A stretch of 64,000 bases of DNA, from contig PNKZ01000003.1 in the NCBI GenBank assembly GCA_013822735.1, positions 393,800 through 457,799 on the forward strand, read 5' to 3'. The DNA is from Pirellula sp. (GTDB lineage Bacteria; Planctomycetota; Planctomycetia; Pirellulales; PNKZ01). Made by a program: the position numbers and the translations under genes. Under the pieces are notes generated by a model. That model made no database searches. It was not told the DNA's origin and saw only the letters and a list, made by a program, of their open reading frames with translations. Positions within the stretch are counted from its first letter, which is position 1; each line of letters begins with the position of its first letter. Shown here in pieces: positions 1 to 8,502 of this stretch.

Positions 1-1129
1 GCGTGAATATTTCATAGGGAGCAATGCCGTTGATCTGCAACTCGCGACCGGCGACGGCCTGCGTGTAATACGCGGCGTGCGCGGCGATCGGCTCGGCGGC
101 GGCCACAAGTATCCGCGGCGACGGCCGTACGCGAACCGTGAAGTACCGCACGTTGTCGTCGGGCAGATTGTCGACGTCGTCAATCCGCAACTCCCCCTGA
201 TGGAAGCCGACCTCGAGGCCGGCGAGCGTAAAGCTCACTTCCTTCGTTTCATCGGCGGCCAGCGAAACTTCTTGGACTCCGCGTTCGACGAGCTTGCCGG
301 TCTCCGGGTTGATCGTGGCGATGCGCACCAAGCGCTTGGCCGGGGCTCCCACGCTGGTAATGGCGCACGACGCGATCAACGGCCGATTCTTCACCAGCGT
401 CTGGTCGGAAAGTGCGAGATTGCCGAGGCTGTAGTTCACCGGCTGTGCGGCGCCGACGTCCACCAATTGGATCTTTTCCACACCCGCTTCGCGCGCCCGT
501 TCGACCCAATCGCCGGCGCGATTTCCTGCCCAAGCACCCGCGGAGAAGTCGGTAAAGACGTAGAGTTCCTTCCGTTCGTATTGAGCCTGCGTGAGCAACT
601 CGACCGCACTTTCGCAGGCTTGCGAAAGCGTCATGCCTCGGCCGCCGGTTTTAAGCTTAGCAATCCGCTGTCGGGCCACGACCGGGTCGGCTTCGTAGAC
701 GTGCGTCGATGTGGAAGTTTCGACGATGCCGATCTCGCTCCGCAGCGGCAATGCGGCCAGGAGTTGCTCGGCGAAGTCGCGGGCCGCATCGAGCCGTGTG
801 CGCTTCTCGGCCGTGTAGCTCATCCTGGTCGACGTATCAAACACTAGCACGGCGGTGACCGGCCCTTCTTGGTCGCCGAGCATACCGAACAACTTCGCAC
901 TCGGCCGAGCCAGCGCAAACGCCAACAGCGCGAGCGCCGCCATCCGTAGGGCAAGCAGCAGTAAGTGACGCAGCCGCAACGTGCGACGATTCGACGCCTG
1001 CCGCGCCTGCACAAAACGGAGCGCCGGAAATTCCAACACCTTCGGCCGTTGGCGCATCATCAGATGCAGCACGACGGGAACCGCCGCGAGCAACGCTCCC
1101 GCCAAAAGCCCAGGGTGTAGGAAGTCCAT
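1..1129 (-). CDS. BatA-like protein with VWA domain (C-terminus beyond window)
   Basis: I translated the minus strand from the ATG at 1129; the frame stays open to the window edge, so the C-terminus is missing. The N-terminus (MDFLHPGLLAGALLAAVPVV, then LHLMMRQRP) is the typical BatA/aerotolerance-regulator N-terminal domain: one membrane segment followed by a short basic loop and a second membrane segment (about residues 55-75). A von Willebrand A-like domain follows, with DTSTRMS at the MIDAS position where DxSxS is usual, so metal binding may be altered. Such proteins normally sit with a DUF58 protein and a MoxR ATPase; the DUF58 gene lies upstream on the same strand at 1591-2487. Role is inferred from family only (envelope-associated assembly or chaperone function). 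Confidence 0.8.
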   Translation of the reverse strand, partial: MDFLHPGLLAGALLAAVPVVLHLMMRQRPKVLEFPALRFVQARQASNRRTLRLRHLLLLALRMAALALLAFALARPSAKLFGMLGDQEGPVTAVLVFDTSTRMSYTAEKRTRLDAARDFAEQLLAALPLRSEIGIVETSTSTHVYEADPVVARQRIAKLKTGGRGMTLSQACESAVELLTQAQYERKELYVFTDFSAGAWAGNRAGDWVERAREAGVEKIQLVDVGAAQPVNYSLGNLALSDQTLVKNRPLIASCAITSVGAPAKRLVRIATINPETGKLVERGVQEVSLAADETKEVSFTLAGLEVGFHQGELRIDDVDNLPDDNVRYFTVRVRPSPRILVAAAEPIAAHAAYYTQAVAGRELQINGIAPYEIFT

Positions 1130-1159
1130 AAAGCGCGATCGTGGTTTAGCGGCGTACTA

Positions 1160-1562
1160 TCAAACTCCTCTCCCACTGGGAGAGGATGCCCGTAGGGCAG
1201 GTGAGGGTGGCGTGGCGAGACGCTTGGTAATGGTGATGGAAAGACTCAACGATGATTCACGGTTGGGAAAGTATGCGTGGTCCAGCTTCATTCAACGCGA
1301 CCCTCATCCGGCCTTCGGCCACCTTCTCCCAGTGGGAGTAGGGATTAAACACAGCTCCCAGTGGGAGAAGGCTTTCGGAAACTCCTCTCCCACTGGGAGA
1401 GGATGCCCGTAGGGCAGGTGAGGGTGGCGTGGCAAGACGTTTGGTAGTGGTGATGGAAAGACTCAACGGTGATTCACGGTTGGAAAAGTATGCGTGGTCC
1501 AACTTCATTTAACGCGACCCTCATCCGGCCTTCGGCCACCTTCTCCCAGTGGGAGAAGGGTT
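1160..1562. repeat. Two direct copies of a ~180-bp REP/BIME-like repeat
   Basis: This 460-bp gap between the BatA-like and DUF58 genes is filled by two nearly identical direct copies (about 1162-1341 and 1379-1561). Each begins with CTCTCCCACTGGGAGAGG and ends with CTTCTCCCAGTGGGAGAAGG, two palindromes that are inverted relative to each other and flanked by the GTGAGGG/CCCTCA pair. An extra half copy lies at 1351-1372. This is the arrangement of bacterial interspersed mosaic elements built from paired REP palindromes. No open frame here looks like a gene. Confidence 0.85.
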
Positions 1563-1590
1563 ATGGACACGCCGAGCAAAAAAAGGTCCG

Positions 1591-2487
1591 TCAGCATCGC
1601 GCCCTCCGGCTTACCAAGTATTCCGTGAGCGCCTTGTCGAACGGCATGCCGGTGTGCAGCGGCACATATTCGACGCCGTTCAGCGCACATTCCCGTTTGT
1701 AGTTGGCGCGAAACTTCGCGATCTCGTCCAGATAGTCGGTCCGGTATGCGTCGGCGTCGACCAGCATCTTGTCGTGCGATTCCGGCTCTTCAAACTCGCA
1801 GATGCCGTGGAACGGAAACTCCACTTCGGCTTCGTCGAGCACATGGAAGAGGATGACGTCGTGCCCGCCGTGGCGGAGCCGTTGTAGCGATTTAATCACC
1901 GGCTCGACGTCGCACAGCAGGTCGCTGAAGATCATCACCAAGCTGCGGTGCTTGAGCATCGCGGCCGTTTGAATCAGGCACTTCGCGACGTCGGTCTTGC
2001 CGGTCGGCTTCAAGTTGGCCAAGAGCGAGAGCACGGCGCCGAATTGCGTCCGCTTCGAGCGGGGCGGCACGCTGGCCCTGATCCGTTCGTCGAACGTCAC
2101 CAAGCCCACCGGGTCTTGCTGGTGGACCATCAGATAACAAAGCGCCGCGGCCAAGCAGACGGAGTATTCGAACTTTGTCGTCTCTTTCGCGTATGTGTAG
2201 CCCATCGATCGGCTCAGATCGATCGTCAGGTAGCCGGTGATGTTCGTTTCGGCTTCGTACTTCCGAACGTAGTACTTGTCGGTCTTCGCGTAGACGAGCC
2301 AGTCGATATCGTGCGGGTCGTCGCCGGGAGCGTATTTCCGATGCTCGCTGAACTCGACCGAGAAGCCCTGGAACGGGCTGGCATGCAGACCCTGCAGAAA
2401 GCCCTTCACAATGAACTGCGCACGCAGGTCCAGCCGCGCAATCTGCCGCGCAACCTCCGGCTTCAGATATTTTTCCGCGGCAGACAT
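1591..2487 (-). CDS. DUF58 domain-containing protein
   Basis: The 298-residue product starts MSAAEKYLKPEVARQIARLD and has the DUF58 core around residues 40-70 (FSEHRKYAPGDDPHDIDWLV), followed by a VWA-like region with the DLSRSMGY metal-site motif (about residues 108-115). This is the usual length and arrangement for the soluble DUF58 partner of MoxR AAA ATPases. The BatA-like gene is downstream on the same strand, but a REP array separates the two, so co-transcription is uncertain. No moxR is visible next to it. Family identity is clear; the biochemical role is not known from sequence. Confidence 0.88.
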   Translation of the reverse strand: MSAAEKYLKPEVARQIARLDLRAQFIVKGFLQGLHASPFQGFSVEFSEHRKYAPGDDPHDIDWLVYAKTDKYYVRKYEAETNITGYLTIDLSRSMGYTYAKETTKFEYSVCLAAALCYLMVHQQDPVGLVTFDERIRASVPPRSKRTQFGAVLSLLANLKPTGKTDVAKCLIQTAAMLKHRSLVMIFSDLLCDVEPVIKSLQRLRHGGHDVILFHVLDEAEVEFPFHGICEFEEPESHDKMLVDADAYRTDYLDEIAKFRANYKRECALNGVEYVPLHTGMPFDKALTEYLVSRRARC

Positions 2488-2574
2488 ATTGTCATTCTAC
2501 CGCGGCAGGGAACCATCGGGAGTGCGGGCGACGAAAGTCACTGCCGTTGGTGCCCCGCAAACTCTCCGCATCTC

Positions 2575-2872
2575 CCCTCTCCCCTTGCAGGAGAGGGGCT
2601 CTGAAACTCCTCTCCCACTGGGAGAGGATGCCCGTAGGGCAGGTGAGGGTAACGCGGCTCGACGCTTGGCGGTGGTGATCGCAGGGCACGGAAGCAGAGT
2701 TAAGCGTCGGTACCGAGGCGCAGTCAACCTGGATGCATCCCGGCCCTCATCCGGCCTTCGGCCACCTTCTCCCAGTGGGAGAAGGGAGTAAACACAGCTC
2801 CCAGTGGGAGAAGGGTTAAACGCAGCTCCCAGTGAGAGAAGGGTTAAACGCAGCTCCCAGTGAGAGAAGGGA
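2575..2872. repeat. Third REP/BIME-like unit plus three 28-bp tandem repeats
   Basis: The gap between the DUF58 gene and serC holds a third BIME-like unit (about 2603-2788) with the same CTCTCCCACTGGGAGAGG start and CTCCCAGTGGGAGAAGG end as the copies at 1160-1562, but a different interior. It is followed by three tandem 28-bp units (2789-2816, 2817-2844, 2845-2872), each of the form TAAACRCAGCTCCCAGTG plus RGAGAAGGG. A related palindrome, CTCCCCTCTCCCCTTGC, lies just before at 2575. No gene is visible in the interval. Confidence 0.85.
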
Positions 2873-2882
2873 TTGGCGCCAA

Positions 2883-3971
2883 TTACGCCTTCTTCTGAAA
2901 TTCCTTCATCCAGCCGGCGAGCTTCTCTACGCCTTCGATCGGCATGGCGTTGTAGATCGAAGCGCGGATGCCGCCGACCGAGCGGTGGCCCGGCAAGTAG
3001 TGCAGGTCGAGAGCTTCGGCACCCTTGATGAAGGCCTTTTGCTTCTCGTCGTCCGGAAGCTTGAACGTGACGTTCATCAGAGAGCGGTCGGCCTTTTGGG
3101 CATGGCCCGTGTAGAAGCCTTCCGAGGCGTCGATCACGTCGTAGAGCAGCTTGGCCTTCTTCTTGTTGTGCTCGAGCATCTTGTCGAGCCCGCCGATGTC
3201 GTTCTTCAGCCAGCGCGTGACCAGCATCATGATGTAGATCGAGAACACGGGGGGCGTGTTCAAGAGCGACTTCTCTTTTGCGTAGAGCGAGTAGTTCATC
3301 ATGGTCGGCAGTTTGTCGGTCGAGCGGCCGAGCAAATCGTCGCGAATGATCACCGTGGTCACGCCGGCGGGACCGGAATTCTTCTGAGCGCAGGAGTAGA
3401 TGAGGCCGTAACGATCCATCGGCAGCGGCCGGCAGAGGAAATCGCTCGAAGCGTCGCAGACCAGCGGCAGGTTGCCGGTCTTCGGTTCGTCGAGGAATTG
3501 CACCCCTTGGATCGTTTCGTTCGACGTGAAGTAGGCATAGCTCGCGCCTGCGTCGACCTTCAGGTCGGCGGCGGTCGGCAACCGATCGTAATTCGTGGCC
3601 TTGGCATCGTAGGTCGCCTTCGCGGCGCCGAACTTTTTGGCTTCATCCAAAGCCATTTTGCTCCAGCTTCCGGTCACCAGGTATTCGGCCGCGTGCCCTT
3701 CTTGGAGCAGGTTCATCGGCACCATGGAGAACTGGAGCCGGCTCCCGCCCTGCAGAAACAGCACCTTGAAGTTGGCCGGAATCTTCAGCAATTCGCGGAG
3801 ATTGGCTTCCGTTTCTTCCAGCACCTTGTCGAACCAAGGACAGCGATGGCTAATCTCCAGGGCCGACACGCCGAGGCCCGGCAGGCTCAGCAAATCGCGC
3901 TGGGCTTCCTTGAGCACGGACAGGGGCAAGGTCGCGGGACCGGGCGAAAAGTTGTAGACTCGCTTTTCCAT
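2883..3971 (-). CDS. serC: Phosphoserine aminotransferase
   Basis: SerC converts 3-phosphohydroxypyruvate to phosphoserine with glutamate as amino donor, in cytosolic serine synthesis, using PLP. I start at the ATG at 3971 (MEKRVYNFSPGPATLP), because YNFSPGPA is the conserved family start; an upstream ATG at 4001 would add ten residues with no match. The 362-residue length is normal for the family. Visible family features are VTGSWSKMALDEAKKFG, the PLP-lysine region SCAQKNSGPAGVT and the C-terminal HRSVGGIRASIYNAM. It is divergent from the TIGR01777 gene at 4091, with about 120 bp of shared promoter space. Confidence 0.95.
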   Translation of the reverse strand: MEKRVYNFSPGPATLPLSVLKEAQRDLLSLPGLGVSALEISHRCPWFDKVLEETEANLRELLKIPANFKVLFLQGGSRLQFSMVPMNLLQEGHAAEYLVTGSWSKMALDEAKKFGAAKATYDAKATNYDRLPTAADLKVDAGASYAYFTSNETIQGVQFLDEPKTGNLPLVCDASSDFLCRPLPMDRYGLIYSCAQKNSGPAGVTTVIIRDDLLGRSTDKLPTMMNYSLYAKEKSLLNTPPVFSIYIMMLVTRWLKNDIGGLDKMLEHNKKKAKLLYDVIDASEGFYTGHAQKADRSLMNVTFKLPDDEKQKAFIKGAEALDLHYLPGHRSVGGIRASIYNAMPIEGVEKLAGWMKEFQKKA

Positions 3972-4090
3972 GATGCGGGGAGACTCGCTACTGAGGAACA
4001 AATTATCGGGCGACGGTGTTACCGACGACGCAAACGATTGACTGCAAGCGGTTTAGGATACACTCTCCCGCCCGACATTGAACAGACCCT

Positions 4091-5467
4091 ATGAAATACC
4101 GGCAATTCTCACGATCTTGCCCCGTCGACGCATCTGCCGCCGAGCTCTTCGCTTGGCATGCGCGACCCGGCGCCTTTCAACGGCTGCTCCCTCCTTGGGA
4201 GAATGCCGAAGTGGTCGAGCAGAAGGGAACGATCCGTGACGGCGATAAGCTCGTGCTCAAGATGCGCATCGGGCCCATTCCGCAACGGTGGGTAGCGGAA
4301 CATGTCGACTACATCGAGGGACACCAATTCTGTGACAAGCAAACGTCCGGCCCGTTCGCGCATTGGGAACATTTTCATCAGTTCTATGCGGCGGGCGCTG
4401 AAAGCTCGCGCCTGACCGATCGCATTGAATACTCTCTGCCGGTCGGAGTCGTGACGAATCCGCTCTTGGGATGGAGCGTCGAACGCCAGCTCGCACGGAT
4501 GTTTAAGTTTCGGCATCGGGTTACGAGCGACGATCTCGCGGCCCACCATCGCTTCGTGGGCCGACCCCCCTTGCGCGTGCTCATCACCGGCAGCGGCGGA
4601 CTTGTCGGCAGCGCGCTGACTCCCTTCCTGCAAACCGGCGGGCACACCATTTCCCGCCTGACGCGCACACAGAGCAAGCGCGGCGGCATTCGCTGGGACC
4701 CGGAAGCCGGCGAAATTGATCCCGCCACGCTCGAAGGTTTTGACGCGGTCGTGCATCTGGCCGGCGAGAGCATCGCGAGCGGCCGGTGGAGCGAAGCTCG
4801 GAAGCAGCGCATCTTGGAGAGTCGCGTCAAGGGAACGCAGCTCCTGGCCGGCGCGCTGGCCAAGCTCAAGAACCCGCCGAAGGTGTTCGCGTGTGCGTCG
4901 GCCGTCGGCTTTTACGGCAACCGGGGGGATGAAACGCTCGACGAATCGTCGGCGCCGGGCCAAGGTTTTTTGGCCGATGTATGCCAGGCCTGGGAAGCGG
5001 CGACCAAGCCCGCGAGCGCGGCGGGCATCCGCACCGTGAACTTGCGCTTTGGCGTGATACTTTCCGGCCGCGGCGGCGCACTCGGCAAGATGCTGCTGCC
5101 GTTTCAACTAGGGGCCGGCGGACGCATCGGCAGCGGCAAGCAATGGATGAGCTGGGTCGCGCTCGACGACGTGATCGGAGCGATCCACCACAGTTTGCTG
5201 ACGGACTCGGTCGCCGGGCCGGTGAATGTCGTGAGCCCGACGCCGGTGACCAACGCGGAGTTCACCAAAACGCTCGGTCGCGTTCTCATGCGCCCGACGA
5301 TCTTCCCGATGCCTGCGTTTGCTGCGAAGCTGGCGCTGGGGGAAATGGCCGACGAATTGCTACTCGCCGGCCAACGCGTGTTGCCTAAGGCGCTCGAAGC
5401 GGCCGACTACCGATTTCGATTCGCGCAGCTTGAGGATGCACTGCGACACGTGCTGGGACGTGTGTAG
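4091..5467 (+). CDS. TIGR01777-type NAD(P)-binding protein with N-terminal SRPBCC domain
   Basis: The 458-residue product is a two-domain fusion. Residues 1-150 resemble SRPBCC ligand-binding domains (MKYRQFSRSCPVDASAAELF). From about residue 158 comes an extended SDR-type domain with the dinucleotide loop ITGSGGLVGSALTPFLQ, then VVHLAGESI and FACASAVGFYGNRG, which are signatures of the YfcH/TIGR01777 group. The C-terminal domain ends near the conserved LLLAGQRVLPKALE. The reaction of this family is not established; some members are linked to cell division or plastid proteins in other lineages. The stop codon lies inside the left 34-bp inverted repeat that flanks the SMI1 gene. Confidence 0.9.
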   Translation: MKYRQFSRSCPVDASAAELFAWHARPGAFQRLLPPWENAEVVEQKGTIRDGDKLVLKMRIGPIPQRWVAEHVDYIEGHQFCDKQTSGPFAHWEHFHQFYAAGAESSRLTDRIEYSLPVGVVTNPLLGWSVERQLARMFKFRHRVTSDDLAAHHRFVGRPPLRVLITGSGGLVGSALTPFLQTGGHTISRLTRTQSKRGGIRWDPEAGEIDPATLEGFDAVVHLAGESIASGRWSEARKQRILESRVKGTQLLAGALAKLKNPPKVFACASAVGFYGNRGDETLDESSAPGQGFLADVCQAWEAATKPASAAGIRTVNLRFGVILSGRGGALGKMLLPFQLGAGGRIGSGKQWMSWVALDDVIGAIHHSLLTDSVAGPVNVVSPTPVTNAEFTKTLGRVLMRPTIFPMPAFAAKLALGEMADELLLAGQRVLPKALEAADYRFRFAQLEDALRHVLGRV

Positions 5468-5497
5468 GGTGGGTCGAGCAAAGCGAGGCCCACGCGG
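5464..5497 (+). repeat. Left inverted repeat of SMI1 cassette (34 bp)
   Basis: GTAGGGTGGGTCGAGC, two variable bases, then AGCGAGGCCCACGCGG. The reverse complement of this element lies at 6119-6152 with only two mismatches. It includes the stop codon of the upstream TIGR01777 gene and ends 6 bp before the SMI1 start codon. The two halves are themselves partly palindromic (GTGGG/CCCAC), as in REP-type elements. Confidence 0.9.
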
Positions 5498-5503
5498 AAG
5501 ACT

Positions 5504-5968
5504 ATGACATCTCCCGATGCTATTCAAAAGGCCATTGCGAAGTTTGCCACGATCCTCATCGAGCGTGGCGTTGCGACCGAATCGGACATCCGTGGCTGCA
5601 CGCCCGCCGAGATCAAAGCCGTCGAACACGATGTTGGATCGCCACTTCCGCAAGCCTATCGCGAGTTCCTTGCTCGAATGGGGCGCGAGGCAGGCCGATT
5701 GTACGTCGGTACGGACGTTTTCTATCCCGCGATTCTTGGCGTTACTAGCGGTGCCAAGCAGCTTGTCGACGAAGACAAGACGGGTGTCGCGTTTCCTGAT
5801 GATGCAATCGCCTTCTCAATGCATCAGGGCTACCAATTCCTGTTTATCCGAACCGGCGAAGGTAACGATCCGCCCGTATACCATTACATGGAGCAAAGCG
5901 GAGTCTTCGAAAAGAAGTCGGAGAACTTCACAAAGTTTCTGTTGGGTATCGCGCACGACGAATGGTAA
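5504..5968 (+). CDS. SMI1/KNR4 (SUKH) family protein
   Basis: The 154-residue product shows the SUKH fold signature: CTPAEIKAVEHDVGSPLPQA followed by YREFLARMG (residues 31-59), and later FPDDAIAFSMHQGYQFLFI, with the G-Y-Q-F element seen in many SMI1/KNR4 proteins. In bacteria this superfamily supplies immunity proteins against polymorphic and contact-dependent toxins, but many copies are orphan. No toxin gene is next to it. The gene sits alone between two 34-bp inverted repeats (5464-5497 and 6119-6152) and thus looks like an inserted cassette. Function as an orphan immunity gene is inference. Confidence 0.85.
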   Translation: MTSPDAIQKAIAKFATILIERGVATESDIRGCTPAEIKAVEHDVGSPLPQAYREFLARMGREAGRLYVGTDVFYPAILGVTSGAKQLVDEDKTGVAFPDDAIAFSMHQGYQFLFIRTGEGNDPPVYHYMEQSGVFEKKSENFTKFLLGIAHDEW

Positions 5969-5998
5969 GGTTCCGTTCGATTCCGCAAGCCTCAGAAT

Positions 5999-6148
5999 TC
6001 AAACGTCTCCCCATTCCGGCGCATCAAATCCCGGCGTCGGATCATCGCGGCCCCAATCCGGGGAATACTCGCCCTGCGTCACGAATCGAAGTGCGTCATC
6101 GGAAGGCGAAGAAGAGAACCGCGTGGGCCTCGCTGCGCTCGACCCACC
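5999..6148 (-). pseudogene. C-terminal gene remnant between SMI1 gene and right repeat
   Basis: On the minus strand, a frame that opens inside the right inverted repeat and stops at TGA 5999-6001 gives a protein-like C-terminus rich in acidic and aromatic residues (SDDALRFVTQGEYSPDWGRD, then DPTPGFDAPEWGDV). It has no start codon or ribosome binding site and is cut by the TAG at the outer edge of the repeat. I read it as the tail of a gene whose 5' part was lost when the cassette formed. It could also be chance coding-like sequence. Confidence 0.35.
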
Positions 6149-6152
6149 CTAC
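6119..6152 (-). repeat. Right inverted repeat of SMI1 cassette (34 bp)
   Basis: CCGCGTGGGCCTCGCT, two variable bases, then GCTCGACCCACCCTAC, the inverted partner of 5464-5497 with two mismatches. It ends directly at the stop codon of the PfkB gene (6153-6155), as the left copy overlaps the stop of the TIGR01777 gene. Confidence 0.9.
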
Positions 6153-7055
6153 TTAGAAGCTCAGCATCTGCTTGTACTGCAGCATGCGCTTGTCGATGTC
6201 GGAGCGGTCGATCTTTTTCATCCGCTCGAGGCTGAAGTCTTCCACGTTGAAGCTGGCCACGAGCGTGCCGTAGGCCAAGGCTTCCTTGAGCGTCTTCGGT
6301 TCGAAGTTGCCTTGCGAGGCGAGGTAGCCCATCATGCCGCCTGCAAAACTATCGCCGGCGCCGGTCGGGTCGACGACGTCGGGCGTCGGGTAGGCCGGCA
6401 TGACGTAGGTTTCGTGTTCGCTGAAGAACATCGCCCCGTGTTCCCCCTTCTTGATGACGACGAACTTCGGACCGAGCTTCCGCACGGCATGGCCGGCGCG
6501 GACGAGGTTTTCGTCGCCGGTGAGCAGCTTCGCTTCGCTGTCGTTCATCACCAGGCCGTCGATGCGCTTGAGCAGCTTGAGCAGTTCGTCGCGCTGGATG
6601 TTGATCCAAAGGTCCATCGTGTCGCAGACGGAGAGGACCGGATTGGCGACTTGCTCCAACACGCCGAGTTGCATGATCGGCGAACCGTTGGCGAGAAATA
6701 CGAACTTGCTGCGGCGTTGTTCGTCCGTGAGCTTCGGGTTGAAGCTTTCGAAGACGTTGAGATGCACTTCCAGCGTCTCGCGGTCGTTCATGTTCGGCTG
6801 GTACTTGCCGCGCCAGCGAAAGGTTTTGGCGCCGGGCACGACGCGCAGGCCGCTGGTGTCGATCTGTCGCGATTGAAGCAGCTTGGTATGCTCGGCCGGC
6901 CAATCTTCGCCGACTTCGCCGACGAGCTTGACCTGCGTGAAGTAGCTGGCCGCGTACGAGAAGAAAGTTGCGGAGCCGCCGAGCACGTTATCGCGCTTGG
7001 CCGTCGGAGTTTCCACGCTATCCAACGCCACAGAACCGACGACGAGCAACGACAT
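6153..7055 (-). CDS. PfkB family sugar/nucleoside kinase
   Basis: This is a ribokinase-like ATP-dependent kinase of 300 residues. I choose the ATG at 7055 (MSLLVVGSVALDSVETP) because the LVVGSVALD beta strand begins the fold; the longer upstream frame has no family match. The N-terminal substrate motif GGSATFFSYAA and the C-terminal signature DPTGAGDSFAGGMMGYL, with the catalytic Asp of GAGD, are intact. The sequence WRGKYQPNMNDRETLEVHLN is typical of a planctomycete and cyanobacterial PfkB branch often annotated as sugar kinase. The substrate cannot be read from sequence. Confidence 0.92.
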   Translation of the reverse strand: MSLLVVGSVALDSVETPTAKRDNVLGGSATFFSYAASYFTQVKLVGEVGEDWPAEHTKLLQSRQIDTSGLRVVPGAKTFRWRGKYQPNMNDRETLEVHLNVFESFNPKLTDEQRRSKFVFLANGSPIMQLGVLEQVANPVLSVCDTMDLWINIQRDELLKLLKRIDGLVMNDSEAKLLTGDENLVRAGHAVRKLGPKFVVIKKGEHGAMFFSEHETYVMPAYPTPDVVDPTGAGDSFAGGMMGYLASQGNFEPKTLKEALAYGTLVASFNVEDFSLERMKKIDRSDIDKRMLQYKQMLSF

Positions 7056-7217
7056 ACGACAAATCTCCGTTGGCAAACCGAATGGGACGGCCGCGTCGCC
7101 GGCGACGCGCGCACACCATGAACGAACGGAAATTATCCCTGCTGAGCATCGTTTCGCAAGCGGTGTCGGCATGGTCGCGCCGCGAGATGTCCCGTAAAAT
7201 GCCCCGATTGCACTGCC

Positions 7218-8174
7218 ATGTCGCTTGTTTCCGAAGAACCGCTCGTGAATCTCCTTACCGTCCGACATCTCCTGGAATACTTGGCCGTGCGGGTGTTCGT
7301 CTGCATCGTGCAGATGCTCCGGCTCGAAACGTGCCAGGCGATGGCCGTGCGTTTGGCTTGGCTGTTTACCGACGTGTTCCCGGTTCGCAAGGCCGTGGTC
7401 GAGGAGAACTTCGGCATCGCGTTTCCCGAGTGGGACGCCCGGCGGCGGCATGCCTGCCGGCTAGCGATGTGGGAGCATTTGTTTCTCTTCATCGCCGAGA
7501 TCGCGCACGCGCCGCGCCGGATTCACATCACTAACTATCGAGAGTACATCGACTTTCAAAACCGCGACATCTTCGCGCAAGTCATGTTCGACAAGCGCGG
7601 CGTGGTGTTCGTCACGGCCCACTTCGGCGTCTTCGAGATCCTCGGCTTCAACTCGGGGCTCACCGGGTTTCCGACGTATTCCGTGGCGCGGACTTTGGAC
7701 AATCCGTACCTCGAGGCGTTCATCGGCCGTTTTCGAGGCGCCACCGGGCAGCACCTGATTCCTAAAGACGGCGGCTCGGAGCGCTTGCTCGAAGTGTTGA
7801 GCCACGGAGGAATCGTCGGCGTGTTGGCCGATCAACATGGGGGCAAGAAAGGGTGCTGGATTGAATTCTTCGGGAAGCCGGCGAGCGCCCATAAGGCGAT
7901 TGCGCTGTTGTCGCTGACGAACGACGTGCCGCTCTGCGTCGTTTCGTGTCGCCGCACGACCGGACCGCTGCGGTTCTTGCAACAGGCGCACGCCGTGTTC
8001 GACCCTCGCACGGCGCCGCCGGAAATGCTGACGGTGCCGGCCGTGACGCAATGGTTCACGAGCGAATTCGAAAAGTTTATCCGGGAAACGCCGGAGCAGT
8101 ATTGGTGGCTCCACAAGCGCTGGAAGGATCACCGGAAGAAGAAGCCGGCGGCCGAGCCCGCGGCTACGGCTTAA
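7218..8174 (+). CDS. LpxL/HtrB-like lysophospholipid (lipid A) acyltransferase
   Basis: The 318-residue product has an N-terminal membrane-associated segment (about residues 12-35) and the acyltransferase signature VVFVTAHFGVFEILGF, where the H-x4-E (HFGVFE) pattern matches the HX4D/E catalytic motif of LpxL/LpxM enzymes. VGVLADQHGGKKGCWIEFFG (about residues 197-216) is the second conserved block, and the C-terminal QYWWLHKRWKDH is the typical end. Such enzymes add secondary acyl chains to lipid A at the inner membrane; lpxD and lpxI occur elsewhere in the window. It ends convergently with cutA, overlapping by 11 bp. Confidence 0.9.
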   Translation: MSLVSEEPLVNLLTVRHLLEYLAVRVFVCIVQMLRLETCQAMAVRLAWLFTDVFPVRKAVVEENFGIAFPEWDARRRHACRLAMWEHLFLFIAEIAHAPRRIHITNYREYIDFQNRDIFAQVMFDKRGVVFVTAHFGVFEILGFNSGLTGFPTYSVARTLDNPYLEAFIGRFRGATGQHLIPKDGGSERLLEVLSHGGIVGVLADQHGGKKGCWIEFFGKPASAHKAIALLSLTNDVPLCVVSCRRTTGPLRFLQQAHAVFDPRTAPPEMLTVPAVTQWFTSEFEKFIRETPEQYWWLHKRWKDHRKKKPAAEPAATA

Positions 8175-8484
8175 GACTTTCGTCGATCCATCGCAGGTAC
8201 GCCGCGCTTCCCGCGACGATCGGCACGGCGACGATTTCCGGCGTGTCGTACGGATGCAACTGTAAGAGCGCCGCTTCGACCTCAGGCCACTTCTCACTGC
8301 GCGTTTTGAGCGTCAGTGTCGTTTCTTCCGTCCGCTCCGTGTTTCCTTGCCAACGGTAGACGCTCAACACAGGCGCCGAAACTTGGGCACAAGCGACCAG
8401 CCGACGGTCGACTAGTTCGGCGGCCACCGCTTCGGCTTCTGCGCGATTCGAGAACGTGCTGAACACGAATAGGTAGTCGGCCAT
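8164..8484 (-). CDS. cutA: CutA-type divalent-cation tolerance protein
   Basis: A 106-residue protein with the compact CutA trimeric fold. Diagnostic segments are LVDRRLVACAQVSAPVLSVY followed by RWQGNTERTEE, and the C-terminal HPYDTPEIVAVPI, which carry the conserved CutA residues. CutA has been linked to copper tolerance in Escherichia coli, but its biochemical role is debated. The 3' end overlaps the end of the convergent acyltransferase gene by 11 bp. The ubiD-like gene upstream is on the same strand, 18 bp away, so the two may be co-transcribed. Confidence 0.95.
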   Translation of the reverse strand: MADYLFVFSTFSNRAEAEAVAAELVDRRLVACAQVSAPVLSVYRWQGNTERTEETTLTLKTRSEKWPEVEAALLQLHPYDTPEIVAVPIVAGSAAYLRWIDESLKP

Positions 8485-8502
8485 GACGGCACCTCTTGGC
8501 TA

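Noticed and set aside
1160..2872. CRISPR array
   Set aside because: The repeats are palindromic pairs with irregular spacing and related interiors, without unique spacers of constant length, and no cas gene is present.
2832..4094. Long plus-strand open frame opposite serC
   Set aside because: It is a GC-bias shadow of serC, full of Arg, His and Gln and without family features.
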